Shown here: positions 62,826 to 64,000 of the stretch, piece after piece
Numbering within the stretch: position 1 is the stretch's first letter
How the letters are laid out: every line of letters begins with the position of its first letter
Assembly: GCA_963825175.1 (NCBI GenBank)
Contig: CAWGSA010000003.1
Location: 1 to 64,000 of the forward strand
Origin: DATFTF01 sp963825175
Lineage (GTDB): Bacteria > Acidobacteriota > Thermoanaerobaculia > UBA5066 > Gp7-AA6
Length of the DNA: 64,000 nucleotides
Direction of reading: 5' to 3'
Notes under the pieces: model-generated
Told to the model about the DNA's origin: nothing
What the model saw: only the letters and a program-made list of their open reading frames with translations
Databases searched by the model: none
Translations under genes and position numbers: made by a program

Positions 62826-63402
62826 GGAGATAGACGCCTCTGGCGGGGAGCCCCATCACGTTGGAATACGAGCCCTCCACCCCCTCGATGAATCGCGCTC
62901 CCAGCCCCTGAACGGCGTACGCCCCGGCCTTGTCGCGCGGCTCGCCGGTGGCCACGTACCAGTCGACCTCCTCTTCGGACAGCGGCGCCATGGTCACAAA
63001 GCTTTCCTCGACGAGGCCTTCGCCGGGATCGCCGCCGAGGCGCAATTGAATGGCGGTCACCACCTGATGGCGGCGGCCGGAGAGAAGGCGAAGCATCCGT
63101 TGGGCGTCTTCGTCGTCTCGCGGCTTTCCGAGGATCGCGCCGCCGAGGACGACCAGAGTGTCGGCGGCGAGAACCCATGAGCCGGGATGGCGCGGCGCGA
63201 CCTCGGCCGCCTTCGCCGCGGCCAGACGCTGCGCGGCCTGGCGCGCGGTCTCGCCCGCCATGAGCTCTTCGGGAACGTGGGATGGGTCGATCAGGAAGGG
63301 AATGCCCATCGTCGTGAGGATCTCCGCGCGCCGGGGCGAGGAGGAGGCGAGAACCAGTGGCGAGTGACGAGTGACGAGTGACGAGTGGGGATCGCGCGAC
63401 AC
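62770..63402 (-). CDS. maf: Maf-like nucleotide pyrophosphatase
   Basis: Removes non-canonical or modified nucleoside triphosphates. 210 residues from GTG 63402. Core motifs ASSSPRRAEIL, AADTLVVL and GSYSNVMGLP are intact. The first about 16 residues (SSLVTRHSPLV part) are encoded by the heptamer array at 63361-63388, so either the protein carries a repeat-coded N-terminal tail or translation starts elsewhere. The 3' end overlaps the GGDEF gene tail to tail. Confidence 0.88.
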   Translation of the reverse strand: MSRDPHSSLVTRHSPLVLASSSPRRAEILTTMGIPFLIDPSHVPEELMAGETARQAAQRLAAAKAAEVAPRHPGSWVLAADTLVVLGGAILGKPRDDEDAQRMLRLLSGRRHQVVTAIQLRLGGDPGEGLVEESFVTMAPLSEEEVDWYVATGEPRDKAGAYAVQGLGARFIEGVEGSYSNVMGLPARGVYLLMKGAGDAALALPVPSSP

Positions 63403-63481
63403 GCGCTCTATTCAATCATCCTTTTCTTGTCACTTGTCACTTGTCACTTGTCACTTGTCACTTGTCACTTGTCACTTGTCA
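63361..63481. repeat. Inverted heptamer pair, CGAGTGA x4 and CTTGTCA x8
   Basis: Four CGAGTGA units at 63361-63388, a 37-bp spacer, then eight perfect CTTGTCA copies at 63426-63481. The longest and cleanest array in the window. The left arm is read as maf codons. Confidence 0.92.
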
Positions 63482-63491
63482 CTCACTTCTC

Positions 63492-64000
63492 TCAGGGGTA
63501 GTACCCCGAGATCGTGCGCGCCTGAAGATTCGTGGGCTCGACCTTCACGTCGATCTTGCGCCACTTGTCTTTTCCGCCCGGGTTGGTCGAGTAGTAGGTC
63601 AGGAGGTACTGGCTGCGCAGCTCCTCGTTGATCTGGTGGTAGACGCTTTCCAGGTTCTTGGCCGAGTCGATGTAGAAGGTCTGGCCTCCGGTGACCTGGG
63701 CCAGCTTGTTCAGCTTGTACTTGACCTCCAGCTCGGCCCCCGAGATCTTGAGCCCGATCCCATAGATCGAGATGCCCGACTTGCGGACGTACTCGAGCAG
63801 CGTATCGAAGTCGAACTTGGAGGCGGTGTCCTTGCCGTCGGTCAGGATGACCAGGGCCTTCTTTCCCTTGACTCCCGTGAACTGGTAGAGGCCGTACACG
63901 ATCGAGTCGTACAGGGCCGTCGAGCCCTCGGCCCGCAGGCCGGCCAGCGAGCGGAAGATCTTGTCCTTCCGGTTGGTCAGCTTGGTCAACAGGTACGGCT
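63492..64000 (-). CDS. VWFA-related protein (Acidobacteria type), 5' end outside window
   Basis: C-terminal about 169 residues of a von Willebrand A-like protein. The frame stays open to the window edge. Contains STALYDSIVYGLYQF, the central strand KKALVILTDGKDTASKFD, GISIYGIGLKIS and the C-terminal part LLTYYSTNPGGKDKWRKIDV ending RTISGYYP. This ending and length resemble the VWFA-related domain proteins abundant in Acidobacteriota, usually secreted. The MIDAS DxSxS motif would lie upstream, outside the window. Confidence 0.85.
   Translation of the reverse strand, partial: PYLLTKLTNRKDKIFRSLAGLRAEGSTALYDSIVYGLYQFTGVKGKKALVILTDGKDTASKFDFDTLLEYVRKSGISIYGIGLKISGAELEVKYKLNKLAQVTGGQTFYIDSAKNLESVYHQINEELRSQYLLTYYSTNPGGKDKWRKIDVKVEPTNLQARTISGYYP

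Noticed and set aside
63426..63481. CRISPR array
   Set aside because: Perfect back-to-back 7-bp units with no spacers and no cas genes. A short tandem repeat instead.

Overview
The window is a high-GC stretch that most resembles Acidobacteriota. The lineage is inferred, since no rRNA is present. Supporting signs are a VWFA-related protein of the Acidobacteria type at the right end, a Ser/Thr kinase carrying a TolB/WD40 sensor, PEGA-domain proteins, many GAF/SpoIIE/STAS regulators, and an EF-P with an unusual loop. Genes are tightly packed. Many neighbours share a 4-nt overlap (ATGA, GTGA or TTGA), and several genes appear to be leaderless.

Layout. 1-6.09 kb: an HME-type RND metal-efflux operon (czcC, czcB, czcA), a DUF190 gene and the start of an NRAMP transporter, all interrupted by single-base insertions. 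At about 6086 the NRAMP gene stops abruptly and the 3' end of an unrelated gene begins, followed by a frame-broken glycosyltransferase (to 7217). This looks like an error-rich, probably chimeric contig end. 7.36-10.2 kb: a PEGA protein facing holB and tmk. 10.4-19.0 kb: a signalling block with a PDZ/membrane/GAF/SpoIIE phosphatase, a TPR protein, a GAF/AAA+/Fis regulator, and an RsbW-RsbV-RsbU-like operon. 19.1-25.7 kb: amidohydrolase, Pcm, MFS exporter and a kinase-TolB receptor. 25.7-26.5 kb: a repeat island next to tRNA-Ala(CGC). 26.7-31.3 kb: cation/proton antiporter, GlpD, YihY-type protein and DUF883. 31.4-34.8 kb: a selenocysteine-containing SelD, DUF2007 and a kinase-PEGA receptor. 34.9-36.4 kb: TPR/cyclic-nucleotide-binding protein. 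36.7-41.0 kb: gcvT-gcvH-gcvPA-gcvPB. 41.2-43.9 kb: zinc-ribbon protein, a FakA/FakB-like fusion and DUF488. 44-47 kb: PhzF-like protein and a kinase-GAF-pseudophosphatase. 47.2-50.0 kb: FadL and a secreted SGNH hydrolase. 50.2-51.9 kb: EF-P and M23 peptidase. 52.0-58.8 kb: a MITE-like element, then a large flavin/Fe-S oxidoreductase divergent from Fur/PerR, rubrerythrin, an Fe-S protein and DUF3501. 58.9-64 kb: HD-GYP, an unknown gene, GGDEF, Maf and the VWFA-type gene.

Three themes connect the genes: protein phosphorylation and partner switching plus c-di-GMP turnover, fatty-acid acquisition (lipase, FadL, Fak fusion), and a peroxide/oxygen defence unit.

The most unusual structural feature is a set of short tandem arrays (7-mers, also 8- and 9-mers) at more than ten gene boundaries. 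They often come as inverted pairs that share a unit private to the locus, and the first unit often contains the TGA stop codon of the upstream gene.
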